Below, one piece after another: positions 8,572 through 15,796 of a stretch of DNA of 64,000 bases (its first letter is position 1; every line of letters begins with the position of its first letter). This DNA is from Roseateles_B sp041912595 (GTDB lineage Bacteria > Pseudomonadota > Gammaproteobacteria > Burkholderiales > Burkholderiaceae_C): assembly GCA_041912595.1 (NCBI GenBank), contig JAYRMR010000022.1:1-64000 (forward strand), in the 5' to 3' direction. The position numbers were made by a program, and so were the translations under genes. The notes under the pieces were generated by a model that saw nothing but the letters and a program-made list of their open reading frames with translations, made no database searches and was not told the origin of the DNA.

Positions 8572-8970
8572 ATGAACATCGAACAGCAGCAGGAGCGGGC
8601 GCTGCGCCGCGCCGAACGGAGGCGCCGCTATGCGCGGGGCGAGGGGCGCAGCGGCTTCGGCCTTTTCCTGATCGTGGCGGGCGTGGCGCTGCTGGTGCAC
8701 CGGCACGGCTGGCCCAGCTGGTTCCAGTTCGAGGCGCCGTGGTCCCTGGTGATCGCCGCCGTCGCGGCCCTGAGCCTCGTGCTGGCGCGCACGGCCCGCA
8801 GTCTCACCCGTGCGCTCTTCCTCGGGGCCGTCGCCGCCTGGTTCTATGCCTGCGAGACCGGCTGGTATGACTTCAGCTTCCGCGAGTCCTGGCCCTGGCT
8901 GCTGATTGCGCTGGGCATCGCCAAGATCCTGCATTTCGTCCTTGAACGCTTCGATGAGGAGGCCGCATGA
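8572..8970 (+). CDS. LiaI/DUF5668-like membrane protein
   Basis: About 132 residues. A basic N terminus (RRAERRRRYARGEGRSG) is followed by FGLFLIVAGVALLVHRHGW and further membrane helices (WSLVIAAVAALSLVLA, ALFLGAVAAWFYA, WPWLLIALGIAKILHFV). The pattern of paired short helices with a W-P-hydrophobic repeat is typical of LiaI/LiaF-like transmembrane modules. A GTG at 8569 is also in frame; the ATG at 8572 is chosen because CGGAGG at 8561-8566 is the ribosome binding site. Its stop overlaps the start of the next gene (ATGA). Role unknown; envelope stress sensing is a family-level guess. Confidence 0.75.
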   Translation: MNIEQQQERALRRAERRRRYARGEGRSGFGLFLIVAGVALLVHRHGWPSWFQFEAPWSLVIAAVAALSLVLARTARSLTRALFLGAVAAWFYACETGWYDFSFRESWPWLLIALGIAKILHFVLERFDEEAA

Positions 8971-9734
8971 GCATGCCCGACCACTCCAGCCCCTCGACAG
9001 GCCCCCAGGAGCACTCGACCCCGTCGTCGCCCCGCCGTGCGCCCAGCCACCAGCTGTGGCTGGGCCTGGCGCTGGTCTTTGCGGGCTGTGCCTTCCTGCT
9101 GGACAGCCTCCATCTCTTCGAAGTGCGCCGCTACCTGCCGTTCTGGCCGGTGCTCATCATCGCCCTGGGCGCGGCGCGCCTGCTGACGGCCGCCCCGAAC
9201 GACAAGGGCGAGCAGGTGGTGGGCGGCGTGCTGCTCGCCATCGGCTGCTTCCTGCTGTTCCGCCGCCTGGGCTGGCTGCACATGGACTTCCGGGACCTCT
9301 GGCCGCTGTTCCTGATCGGCGTGGGCGGCATGCTCCTGACCCGTCGCCCCGGCCCGGCCGGCGTGCCGGGCAAGGCGGGCCTGTTTGACCGCGGCCAGCA
9401 CGATCACCAGGCCGGTCCGCTGGACGTCAAGGCGGTGCTCAGCGGGCAGCAGGTCCGTGTGCAGGCGCAGGACTTCACCGGCGGCCAGGTGCAGGTGGCG
9501 CTGGGCGGGGTCGAGCTGGACCTGAGCCAGGCGGGCTTCCAGCGCGCCGTGATCGACGTGTCCCTCGTGATGGCCGGCCTGGAGCTGCGGGTGCCGACGG
9601 ACTGCCGCGTGCGCGTCACGGCCTCATCGGTGCTGGGTCAGGTCGAGGACAAGACCCAGCCGCCGCTGGCCGCGGCCCGCGAGCTGGAAGTCCGCGGCTC
9701 GCTGGTGCTCGGCGGCATCACCATCCGCCATTGA
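8967..9734 (+). CDS. LiaF-like cell-envelope response protein
   Basis: A 255-residue protein. The N-terminal half has three or four membrane helices (WLGLALVFAGCAFLLDSL, YLPFWPVLIIALGAARLL, VVGGVLLAIGCFLLF, LWPLFLIGVGGMLL). The C-terminal half is a repetitive beta-helix-like soluble domain (AVLSGQQVRVQAQDFTGG, LGGVELDLSQAGF, LELRVPTDCRVRV, SLVLGGITI), the organisation of LiaF. In Firmicutes LiaF modulates a cell-wall-stress two-component system; no kinase pair is adjacent here, so the role is unassigned. It is translationally coupled to the preceding small membrane protein. Confidence 0.78.
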   Translation: MSMPDHSSPSTGPQEHSTPSSPRRAPSHQLWLGLALVFAGCAFLLDSLHLFEVRRYLPFWPVLIIALGAARLLTAAPNDKGEQVVGGVLLAIGCFLLFRRLGWLHMDFRDLWPLFLIGVGGMLLTRRPGPAGVPGKAGLFDRGQHDHQAGPLDVKAVLSGQQVRVQAQDFTGGQVQVALGGVELDLSQAGFQRAVIDVSLVMAGLELRVPTDCRVRVTASSVLGQVEDKTQPPLAAARELEVRGSLVLGGITIRH

Positions 9735-9778
9735 GAAAGTCGGCCCGCCCGGCGGCCTGCCCGTGAGGGTCGCCCGCC

Positions 9779-9816
9779 AGGCGTGCGAGGCGTGCCAGGC
9801 GTGCCAGGAGCGTCAG
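9779..9816 (+). repeat. Short 9-bp tandem repeat
   Basis: Four consecutive units of AGGCGTGCG, AGGCGTGCC, AGGCGTGCC and AGGAGCGTC lie in the 84-base space between two convergent genes. It looks like a small slippage-prone minisatellite with no visible coding role. Confidence 0.6.
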
Positions 9817-9818
9817 GA

Positions 9819-10403
9819 TCAGCGGACGCCGGGCACGGTGCTGCAGTTGGCCACGCCGAAACGGTCGACGAAGAGGCGGAACTCCTGGCCCGGCTTCAGG
9901 GCCGACCACTGCTGCAGCGTCAGCCGGCAGGTCCAGTCGCGGGCCTGGCTGTCGACCATGACGACCTCGTAGATCCCCTTGTACTTGCTGATGCGCTCGG
10001 CACCGGGCTGGCCCGGCGGCACCGCGGCCAGCACCGGCGTGCCCCAGTGTGGGGGCTGGGGATGCTCGCCCTGCGCGCGCACGGCACGCAGCGTGCGCCA
10101 CTGCAGGCCCGTGTAGCGGCAGTGCGGGCTGGCCTCGGGGCGCTGGCCGGTGGGGTCCTCCATCAGCTTGCGCTGGACCTCCTGCACGCCCTCGGGCATC
10201 TCGTCGCACCAGCTGGAGTCATTGACCTCCGAGAGGCGCTCGATCTCGATGTCGCGCTGCCAGCGCAGCGTCTGGATGGTGACCCATTCGCCGCGCGGGC
10301 CGAACAGCTTCCAGCCCAGGGGCGCAAACAGGAGCGCGATGACCAGGGCGGCGATGCGGTGCTGACGGTCGCGGTTGGAGAGGTAGTCGAGGCGGGCGGA
10401 CAT
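9819..10403 (-). CDS. Hypothetical single-pass membrane protein
   Basis: A 194-residue protein not recognised as a family. An N-terminal cytoplasmic stub (MSARLDYLSNRDRQHR) is followed by one membrane helix (IAALVIALLFAPLGWKLF). The remaining 150 residues, presumably periplasmic, hold four cysteines (SSWCDEM, PHCRYTG, WTCRLTL, ANCSTVPG) that could form disulfides. It is convergent with the LiaF-like gene and lies in the same direction as the membrane protein gene upstream of it at 10503-11294, with about 100 bases between, so the pair may be one transcript. Confidence 0.68.
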   Translation of the reverse strand: MSARLDYLSNRDRQHRIAALVIALLFAPLGWKLFGPRGEWVTIQTLRWQRDIEIERLSEVNDSSWCDEMPEGVQEVQRKLMEDPTGQRPEASPHCRYTGLQWRTLRAVRAQGEHPQPPHWGTPVLAAVPPGQPGAERISKYKGIYEVVMVDSQARDWTCRLTLQQWSALKPGQEFRLFVDRFGVANCSTVPGVR

Positions 10404-10502
10404 GCGGCGATTGTCGTGGCTGCGCCGATGCCGGCCGGCGCGTGCAGGCGCTCGTGAGCCCTGCAGCGCCCGGGCCTGGCGCCTGGCCGGCGCTGGGCAG
10501 CG

Positions 10503-11294
10503 TCAGGCCGGCTGGCCCTCGCGGCGCCGCTGCTCGCGGCGCAGGCGCACGGCTTCCGTCACGGCGGCCAGTTCCTCGCTCTGGCGGGCCAGCTCGCCGC
10601 GCAGGCGCATGTGGTCGCTGACGGCGTCGTCCAGCGGGCCGAGATCCGTGCGGACGGCATCCCAGGCGGGGTGAGCCGGCCCCTGCAGCCGCGCGTCGCG
10701 GTCGGGTCCGGCACGCCACAGGCGCCCCAGCAGGAGACCGCCCAGCAGCGCGGCGAGGCTGCTGCACAGCAGCAGAACGCCCAGATGGCGCTGCAGCTGG
10801 GAGGCCTCCAGGGGCGGGGCGGGCGCCTCCAGGGAACGCACCTGCAAAGACCAGCGCAGGGGAGGGGTGTCGGGGCCGCCGGGGCCGCTCAGGCCGGTCG
10901 GCACGGGAATGATCCAGTTCGCCTCGCCCGAGAGGCCCTCGTGCAGGCGGGTGGGGGAGGCGGCGCTGAGCCATCCTTCGGTCCAGGCCGGCTTGTCGGC
11001 CACCAACAGCAGTTCGGAGCGGAACGGGCTGCTGTTCACATAGGCCGCGAAGAGACCCAGGGCGCGCTGGCGGGCGCGGAACTCGCGGACATCGTCCTGC
11101 GCCAGGCCGGGTTCGCTCAGGGAGCGGCTCAGCGCCCCGGCGAGCTTCCTCAGCGCCTGGTACTCGGCCGCCCGCGGGTCCGGCTGCAGCGGCGCCGGCA
11201 AGGCGGCCTGCAGGCTCTGGTACTGGTGGCAGCTCAGCCCGAGCAGCCCGGCCATCGCAAGCAGGGCCAGCCCCAGGCGCCAGCGTCGTGACAT
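10503..11294 (-). CDS. Hypothetical two-helix membrane protein with periplasmic domain
   Basis: About 263 residues from the ATG at 11294 (MSRRWRLG); an upstream in-frame ATG at 11318 would add eight residues. Membrane helix 1 is LALLAMAGLLGLSC, followed by a predicted periplasmic domain of about 140 residues, then helix 2 (LGVLLLCSSLAALLGGLLLG). A cytoplasmic tail of about 70 residues is predicted to be coiled coil (AVSDHMRLRGELARQSEELA). The layout resembles a sensor without an output domain. No family was recognised and no partner kinase is adjacent. A palindrome with GAACG/CGTTC half-sites sits about 100 bases upstream. Confidence 0.68.
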   Translation of the reverse strand: MSRRWRLGLALLAMAGLLGLSCHQYQSLQAALPAPLQPDPRAAEYQALRKLAGALSRSLSEPGLAQDDVREFRARQRALGLFAAYVNSSPFRSELLLVADKPAWTEGWLSAASPTRLHEGLSGEANWIIPVPTGLSGPGGPDTPPLRWSLQVRSLEAPAPPLEASQLQRHLGVLLLCSSLAALLGGLLLGRLWRAGPDRDARLQGPAHPAWDAVRTDLGPLDDAVSDHMRLRGELARQSEELAAVTEAVRLRREQRRREGQPA

Positions 11295-11391
11295 GGTTTT
11301 CTCCCTGAGTGCGCGCATCCTAGGGAGCCGGCGCGCGGGCGTCGCTCAGGGTTTGCACGCGCGCCGCGCGCACAGGCCGTGCACTTGTGCA

Positions 11392-11405
11392 CGAACGGTC
11401 GTTCG
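11392..11405. promoter_or_regulatory. Palindrome CGAACG-N2-CGTTCG, possible TetR-type operator
   Basis: A 14-base inverted repeat CGAACGGTCGTTCG lies between the end of the cytochrome c gene and the start of the membrane protein gene at 11294, with a second dyad GTGCACTTGTGCAC directly beside it. The half-site GAACG/CGTTC is the same as in the palindrome upstream of the fatty-acid operon at 55250-55261. A regulator binding here is inference. Confidence 0.4.
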
Positions 11406-11423
11406 GCGCGTTCGCTGCCGGTG

Positions 11424-11795
11424 TCAAGGCGCGCCGGCACCCGCCGAGCGGGAGACGAACTGCGCCAGGGCTTCCATGTCCGCGGCGTCCAGCTTGCCGG
11501 CATAGCTGGGCATGACGCCCAGGCCGCTCTGCAGCACGCGCCGCACGCGGGCGGCGTCGGGCTTGAGCTCGTCCAGCACGGGGCCGATCTGCCCGTCGCT
11601 GCCCGCCGCGGCCAGGGTGTGGCACAGGGCGCAGGGCGGGGCGGCCTTGCCCGTGAAGAGGGCGCGGCCGCGCTGCATCTGGGCCTCCAGCCCGTCGGCG
11701 GCGCCCTGGGCGAGGGCGCCGGTGCCGACGCTCAGGCCCAGCAGCATCGCCGGCAGGGCCCGCCGCAGCGACGGCGCGGGGTCAGGTCTTGCCAT
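11424..11795 (-). CDS. sorB: Cytochrome c subunit of sulfite dehydrogenase (SorB-like)
   Basis: A 123-residue exported c-type cytochrome. It has a signal peptide (ALPAMLLGLSVGTGALAQ), a single haem-binding motif CALCH, a short helical domain and a likely distal Met ligand in GVMPSYAGKL. In SorAB enzymes this subunit takes electrons from the molybdenum subunit and passes them to the respiratory chain in the periplasm. Its ATG overlaps the stop codon of the preceding sorA-like gene by one base (TGATG), so the two are translationally coupled, which supports the assignment. Single-haem SoxD-like partners are the alternative reading. Confidence 0.8.
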   Translation of the reverse strand: MARPDPAPSLRRALPAMLLGLSVGTGALAQGAADGLEAQMQRGRALFTGKAAPPCALCHTLAAAGSDGQIGPVLDELKPDAARVRRVLQSGLGVMPSYAGKLDAADMEALAQFVSRSAGAGAP

Positions 11796-13024
11796 CAGGC
11801 CACCACCAGCTGGATCGCGTGGTCGCGCCAGCTGTTGTTGTTGTAGCCGTGGGCGTTCTCGACGCGCTCGGCCGGCTGGACCTGGCCGGCCGAGTCGACG
11901 GCGCGGCTGGCGATCTGGTAGCTGCCGGGAGCCAGCTTCACCGCGAGGCTGAACTGGCGCCAGGCGAAGCGGCCGAGGTCGGGGCCCACGAGGCGGGCCG
12001 CCTGCCAGGTCTGGCCGCCGTCCGTGCTGACCTCCACGCGCTCGACCGCCCGCGTGCCGCCGAAGGCCACGCCATGGAGCTGCACGAGGCCGGCCTTCAC
12101 CGGGCCGCCGTCCGACAGCGGGCCGTTGATCCAGGACTTGACGTTCATCTCCCAGACGGAGGCCTGGTCCGGGCTGCTCTGGCCGCCGGGCGGCGTCATG
12201 CGGTAGCCGTGGGCCATGATCTTGGCCTTGGACTCGGTGGCGCCGAAGGCCAGCCGCTTGATGTACTTGATGTTGTTGACGCCCTGGTAGCCCGGGACGA
12301 TCAGCCGCAGCGGGCCGCCATGCGCCAGCGACAACGGCTCGCCGTTCATCTCCCAGGCCAGCAGGCAGTCGCCCAGGGCCTTGATGGGGACGGAGCGCTC
12401 GACGACCACGCTCAGCGGATCCACGCCCTCGGGCAGCTTCTCGCCGCCCGTGCCGGTGATGAAGACCGCGCCGTCCGCCAGGCCGCCCAGGGCCGCCACC
12501 ACATTGCGCACGGGCACGCCGCTCCACAGCACGCAGCCGGCCGCACCGACCGTCCAGGGCGTGCCGCTGGGCTTGCTGGGGAAGAAGCCGCGGCCGTTGC
12601 CGGAGCACTGCAGCACGGTGGCCACGGTCTCGAGGCCCAGCGTCTTGAGCTCGGCCAGCGTCAGCGAGCGGGGCTGCTTCACGCCGTCGACGTCCAGCGT
12701 CCAGGCGTCGCGGTTCTCGACGATGGCGGCGTCGGGCGCGGGCAGGTTGTTGCGGATGTAGAGCTGCTGCGCGGGCGTGATCACGCTGCTGCCGAAGGCG
12801 CCGCGGCGCGTCTCGATGGTGGTGGCGCTGTGGACCACGACGGCGGACGGGTTCTTCCAGGCGGCGTAGGCCGGCAGCGGCTTGGCGGCCGGGGCGGCGA
12901 CCGGCGTGGTGGCCGAGGTCTGGGCCTGCGCCCAGCCGCTGAGGCCCAGGGCGCCCAGTGCGGTGGCGGCTCCGCCCAGCACGCGGCGGCGGGCGATCAG
13001 ATCGTCATGGCTCTTGGTGGTCAT
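11795..13024 (-). CDS. sorA: Sulfite dehydrogenase molybdopterin subunit (SorA/SoxC-like)
   Basis: A 409-residue member of the sulfite oxidase family. A Tat-type signal (ARRRVLGGAATALGALGLSG) exports the folded molybdenum cofactor protein to the periplasm. The Mo-ligand cysteine lies in TVLQCSGNGRGFF, and the C terminus forms the dimerisation domain (WAARLVGPDLGRFAWRQF region). The enzyme oxidises sulfite to sulfate and hands electrons to the coupled cytochrome. The start is the ATG at 13024 behind GAGGAGCC; the frame further upstream has no signal peptide. SoxC of thiosulfate oxidation is the alternative, but no soxXYZAB genes are in the window. It is divergent from a binding-protein/rhodanese fusion. 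Confidence 0.87.
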   Translation of the reverse strand: MTTKSHDDLIARRRVLGGAATALGALGLSGWAQAQTSATTPVAAPAAKPLPAYAAWKNPSAVVVHSATTIETRRGAFGSSVITPAQQLYIRNNLPAPDAAIVENRDAWTLDVDGVKQPRSLTLAELKTLGLETVATVLQCSGNGRGFFPSKPSGTPWTVGAAGCVLWSGVPVRNVVAALGGLADGAVFITGTGGEKLPEGVDPLSVVVERSVPIKALGDCLLAWEMNGEPLSLAHGGPLRLIVPGYQGVNNIKYIKRLAFGATESKAKIMAHGYRMTPPGGQSSPDQASVWEMNVKSWINGPLSDGGPVKAGLVQLHGVAFGGTRAVERVEVSTDGGQTWQAARLVGPDLGRFAWRQFSLAVKLAPGSYQIASRAVDSAGQVQPAERVENAHGYNNNSWRDHAIQLVVA

Positions 13025-13137
13025 GGTGGCTCCTCTTGTGATGGTATGGCCCGGTTGGCGCTGCGCGCATTGTGAGGGCAGCGGATGACAGCAAGTCCCC
13101 GCTGCACAGGACGCAGCTGTGACGATCTGAAACAAAA

Positions 13138-13172
13138 CTCACCGACATTCGACAGAGGGTGAGCATCTGTCG
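13138..13172. promoter_or_regulatory. Overlapping inverted repeats in the sorA / rhodanese-fusion divergent region
   Basis: Two interleaved dyads occur in the 188-base divergent space: CTCACC (13138-13143) with GGTGAG (13158-13163), and CGACAGA (13150-13156) with TCTGTCG (13166-13172). Either could be an operator controlling both directions. No regulator gene is adjacent. Confidence 0.4.
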
Positions 13173-13212
13173 CACTACGCTTCAGTCCTATCAAGAACAG
13201 TTGGGGAAAGTC

Positions 13213-14394
13213 ATGAGTAAAGCTGGCAACACGAGAGTCCTGGGTCGGGCGTCCGCCGCCGTGCTGGGCGCGCTGATCGCGGGCCAGGTGCACGCGGCCG
13301 TCAATGCCATGGTGGTGGTCGAGCCCACGCAGCGCAAGGCGGGGCTGATGGTCTCGCAGCAAGGCGTCGAGGCCGGCCTGGGCAAGGTGCTCGGCCAGCC
13401 CGTGAGTCTGGCCACCAGCGAGGACCTGACCGACATGATGCGTGCCACGCGCAGCGGCGGCTACGAGCTCTTCATCGGCCCGGCGCAGATCGCGGCCTCG
13501 GCGCTCAGCCGCGGCTACGAGCTGCTGGGTGCCACGCAGGGCTCGGAGCCCTTCGTGCTGGTCGTCCGCGCCGACGTGGCCGACCTCGGCGCCCTGCGCG
13601 GCCGCCGCCTCTACCTGCCGCAGCAGGATTCCATCTACACCTACATGGCCCGCGGCCTGCTCACGCAGGGCGGGCTGTCGATGCAGGACCTGCGCGTCGC
13701 CCACGAGCGCTACCCGCAGGCCGGGCTGGCCGCGCTGCTGGTGGGCAGCGCCGATGCCACCGTCGTGCGCCAGAGCGAGTGGAAGGACTGGCAGGGGCAG
13801 CATGGCACCGCCGCCAAGGTGCTGGCCAGCTCCGAGCCGGTCCCGGGCGGCTTCAGCGTCGTCGTCAAGAAGGACATGCCGGCCGATGCCCGCGCGCGCC
13901 TGGCGCAGTGGTTTGCCGCCGTGCCCGCCAGCACCGGCCTGACCCAGGCGAAGTTCAAGCCGGAGATGCAGGAGTACAAGCGCGTGGCGGACCTCGGCCA
14001 CTTCACGCCCACGCAGCTGCCCGGCGTGACCCGCGTGACGGCGCGCGAGGCCCAGCAGCTGCAGGCCAAGGGCGCCGTGCTGGTGGACACCCGCATCGAG
14101 AAGGAATTCACCGCGCGCCACATCCGCGGGGCACTGTGGGTGCCCTACGTCGAGAAGAGCCTCAAGGACGTCGCCTTCAATCCGGCGATGGATGACTTCA
14201 GCGCGCTCGACAAGGCGGACAAGCTCAAGCCCTCGCAGGCGGTGATCTTTGCCTGCAACGGCGCCGAGTGCTGGAAGTCGTACAAGGCGGCGAAGCAGGC
14301 GCAGGCCAAGGGCTTCAAGACGGTCTACTGGCTGCGCGGCGGCCTGCCCGAGTGGGAGGCCGAGGGCCTGCCGGTGGAGTCGGCCGGCGGCTGA
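13213..14394 (+). CDS. PhnD-type binding domain fused to a rhodanese domain
   Basis: An exported 393-residue fusion. After a signal peptide (about residues 1-28, ending VHA) comes a phosphate/phosphonate-type solute-binding domain to about residue 270 (VVVEPTQRKAGLMVSQ, ELFIGPAQIAASAL, FSVVVKKDMP). Residues 285-390 form a rhodanese module (GAVLVDTRIEKEFTARHI) with the catalytic Cys348 in ACNGAECWKS and GFKTVYWLRGGLPEW after it. Rhodaneses move sulfane sulfur, so the fusion plausibly handles a sulfur compound in the periplasm, consistent with the divergent sulfite dehydrogenase genes. No ABC permease is present. The start is the ATG at 13213, preceded by GGGGAAAG. A terminator follows. Confidence 0.84.
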   Translation: MSKAGNTRVLGRASAAVLGALIAGQVHAAVNAMVVVEPTQRKAGLMVSQQGVEAGLGKVLGQPVSLATSEDLTDMMRATRSGGYELFIGPAQIAASALSRGYELLGATQGSEPFVLVVRADVADLGALRGRRLYLPQQDSIYTYMARGLLTQGGLSMQDLRVAHERYPQAGLAALLVGSADATVVRQSEWKDWQGQHGTAAKVLASSEPVPGGFSVVVKKDMPADARARLAQWFAAVPASTGLTQAKFKPEMQEYKRVADLGHFTPTQLPGVTRVTAREAQQLQAKGAVLVDTRIEKEFTARHIRGALWVPYVEKSLKDVAFNPAMDDFSALDKADKLKPSQAVIFACNGAECWKSYKAAKQAQAKGFKTVYWLRGGLPEWEAEGLPVESAGG

Positions 14395-14416
14395 TCGGCC
14401 ACCGTTCCCTGAGAAG

Positions 14417-14443
14417 GCCGGGCCCTGCGCCCGGCTTTTTTTT
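14417..14443 (+). terminator. Rho-independent terminator after the rhodanese fusion gene
   Basis: Stem GCCGGGC / GCCCGGC with a five-base loop is followed by eight T residues, 22 bases after the stop. Confidence 0.9.
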
Positions 14444-14562
14444 GTGCCGCCGCCATCGCGCACGCACGCCGCGCGAAGCCACGAAATCGAGCGGCGTGCC
14501 TCCTTGTTTTCCCGATTTCCTTGTCCCTTGCACACCTGACGGGGCCCTGTAGGGCCTGACAG

Positions 14563-14591
14563 TTGGCGCCCCGGGAGGGGGTTCCTAGAGT
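14563..14591 (+). promoter_or_regulatory. Sigma-70-type promoter of the metallopeptidase gene
   Basis: TTGGCG (14563-14568) and TAGAGT (14586-14591) are separated by exactly 17 bases, each matching four of six consensus positions. They lie about 70 bases before the peptidase start. A GGCCC-TGTA-GGGCC dyad lies just upstream. Confidence 0.55.
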
Positions 14592-14657
14592 CGCTGGCAG
14601 CTGGTGCACCGCCGCGGGGGGGGTGCACGGCGCCCCTCACACTCGATGGAGTCTCCA

Positions 14658-15701
14658 ATGAACCATTCCCTGGTCAAGTGGGCCGTTCTGGCCGGCGCTG
14701 CTACCGCAGCCGTTTCCGCCCAGGCCGCAGGTCTGTCCGTCCGTCTCGATGTCGCGACCCCGGTGCTCAAGGGTGATGTGGATGTCCACGTCACGCTGAC
14801 GCTCACCAACACCTCGCGCACCCCGATGTTCCTGCCCAAGACCCAGCTGCCGGGCGAGGTGCATGAAGCCGCGCTGTTCCGCATCACCCGCGACGGCGAG
14901 CCGGTGGCCTACCAGGGGCGCCTGGTCAAGCGCACCGCGTCGGCCGAGCACGAGGTCGTGCGCCTGGCCCCCGGCGCCTCGATGAGCTTCCAGGTCGAGC
15001 TGACCGGCGGCTACGACATGAGCGAGAACGGCCGCTATGCCATCGAGTACGTCGGCCTGGCGAAGCAGCAGTCCGGCCAGATGGGCCTGCTGGCCGCGGA
15101 TGCCGCCGCGCCGACCTACGTCTGGCTGGAGGGCCGCACGCCGCAGCCCCAGGCGCAAGCCGCACTGGCGCCGTCGCTGGCCGCCTCGATCTCCTACACC
15201 GGCAACTGCACGGCCACGCAGAAGACCACCCTGGCCAGCGCCGTGACGGCCGCGACGAACTACTCGCAGTCCTCGTACAACTACCTGAGCGCCACGCCCT
15301 CGGCCACGACGCGCTACAAGACCTGGTTCGGCGCCTTCAGCACCACGGGCTGGAACACCGCCAAGTCCCACTACTCCAAGGCCCTGGATGCGTTCAAGAA
15401 CAAGCCCCTGACGCTCGACTGCAGCTGCAAGGACTCCGGCACCTACGCCTACGTCTACCCGAACCAGCCGTACAAGATCTACGTCTGCGGCGCCTTCTGG
15501 TCGGCCCCGATGACCGGGACGGACTCCAAGGGCGGCACGCTGGTGCACGAGATGACGCACTTCACCGTCGTCGCCGGCACTGATGACTGGGCCTATGGCC
15601 AGAGCGCGGCCAAGTCGCTGGCGCTGTCCAATCCCACCAAGGCCCTGGACAACGCCGACAGCCACGAGTACTTCGCCGAGAACAACCCCGTGCAGCCCTG
15701 A
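14658..15701 (+). CDS. Secreted M35-family (aspzincin) metalloendopeptidase
   Basis: A 347-residue exported protease. It has a signal peptide (LVKWAVLAGAATAAVSAQAAG), an N-terminal beta-rich domain with an intracellular-proteinase-inhibitor look (VHVTLTLTNTSRTPMFL), and a C-terminal catalytic domain. The zinc site is HEMTHF, His297-Glu298-His301, and the aspzincin motif is GTDDWAYG with the third ligand Asp310. This matches the deuterolysin/peptidyl-Lys metalloendopeptidase group. Cysteines at CTATQK and CSCKDSG suggest disulfides in the secreted form. The start is the ATG at 14658 because GGAG at 14648-14651 is correctly spaced; an in-frame ATG at 14646 overlaps that site. Confidence 0.88.
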   Translation: MNHSLVKWAVLAGAATAAVSAQAAGLSVRLDVATPVLKGDVDVHVTLTLTNTSRTPMFLPKTQLPGEVHEAALFRITRDGEPVAYQGRLVKRTASAEHEVVRLAPGASMSFQVELTGGYDMSENGRYAIEYVGLAKQQSGQMGLLAADAAAPTYVWLEGRTPQPQAQAALAPSLAASISYTGNCTATQKTTLASAVTAATNYSQSSYNYLSATPSATTRYKTWFGAFSTTGWNTAKSHYSKALDAFKNKPLTLDCSCKDSGTYAYVYPNQPYKIYVCGAFWSAPMTGTDSKGGTLVHEMTHFTVVAGTDDWAYGQSAAKSLALSNPTKALDNADSHEYFAENNPVQP

Positions 15702-15739
15702 GCACGGGCGGCTCATCGGGCGCCGGCAGCCGGCGCCCC

Positions 15740-15779
15740 CCATGAAAAAGGCAGGCCCGCGGGCCTGCCTTTTTCATGG
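15740..15779. terminator. Perfect 40-bp palindromic bidirectional terminator
   Basis: The two 20-base arms are exact reverse complements (left arm CCATGAAAAAGGCAGGCCCG), giving a stem with A-tracts before and T-tracts after it on both strands. It lies between the convergent metallopeptidase (plus) and HDOD (minus) genes and can stop both transcripts. Confidence 0.92.
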
Positions 15780-15796
15780 CGCCGGGCGACGCGCGG

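Noticed and set aside
11795..13024. SoxC of a thiosulfate-oxidising Sox system
   Set aside because: The protein could be so named by similarity, but no soxXYZAB genes are in the window and the partner is a single-haem cytochrome, which fits SorAB better.
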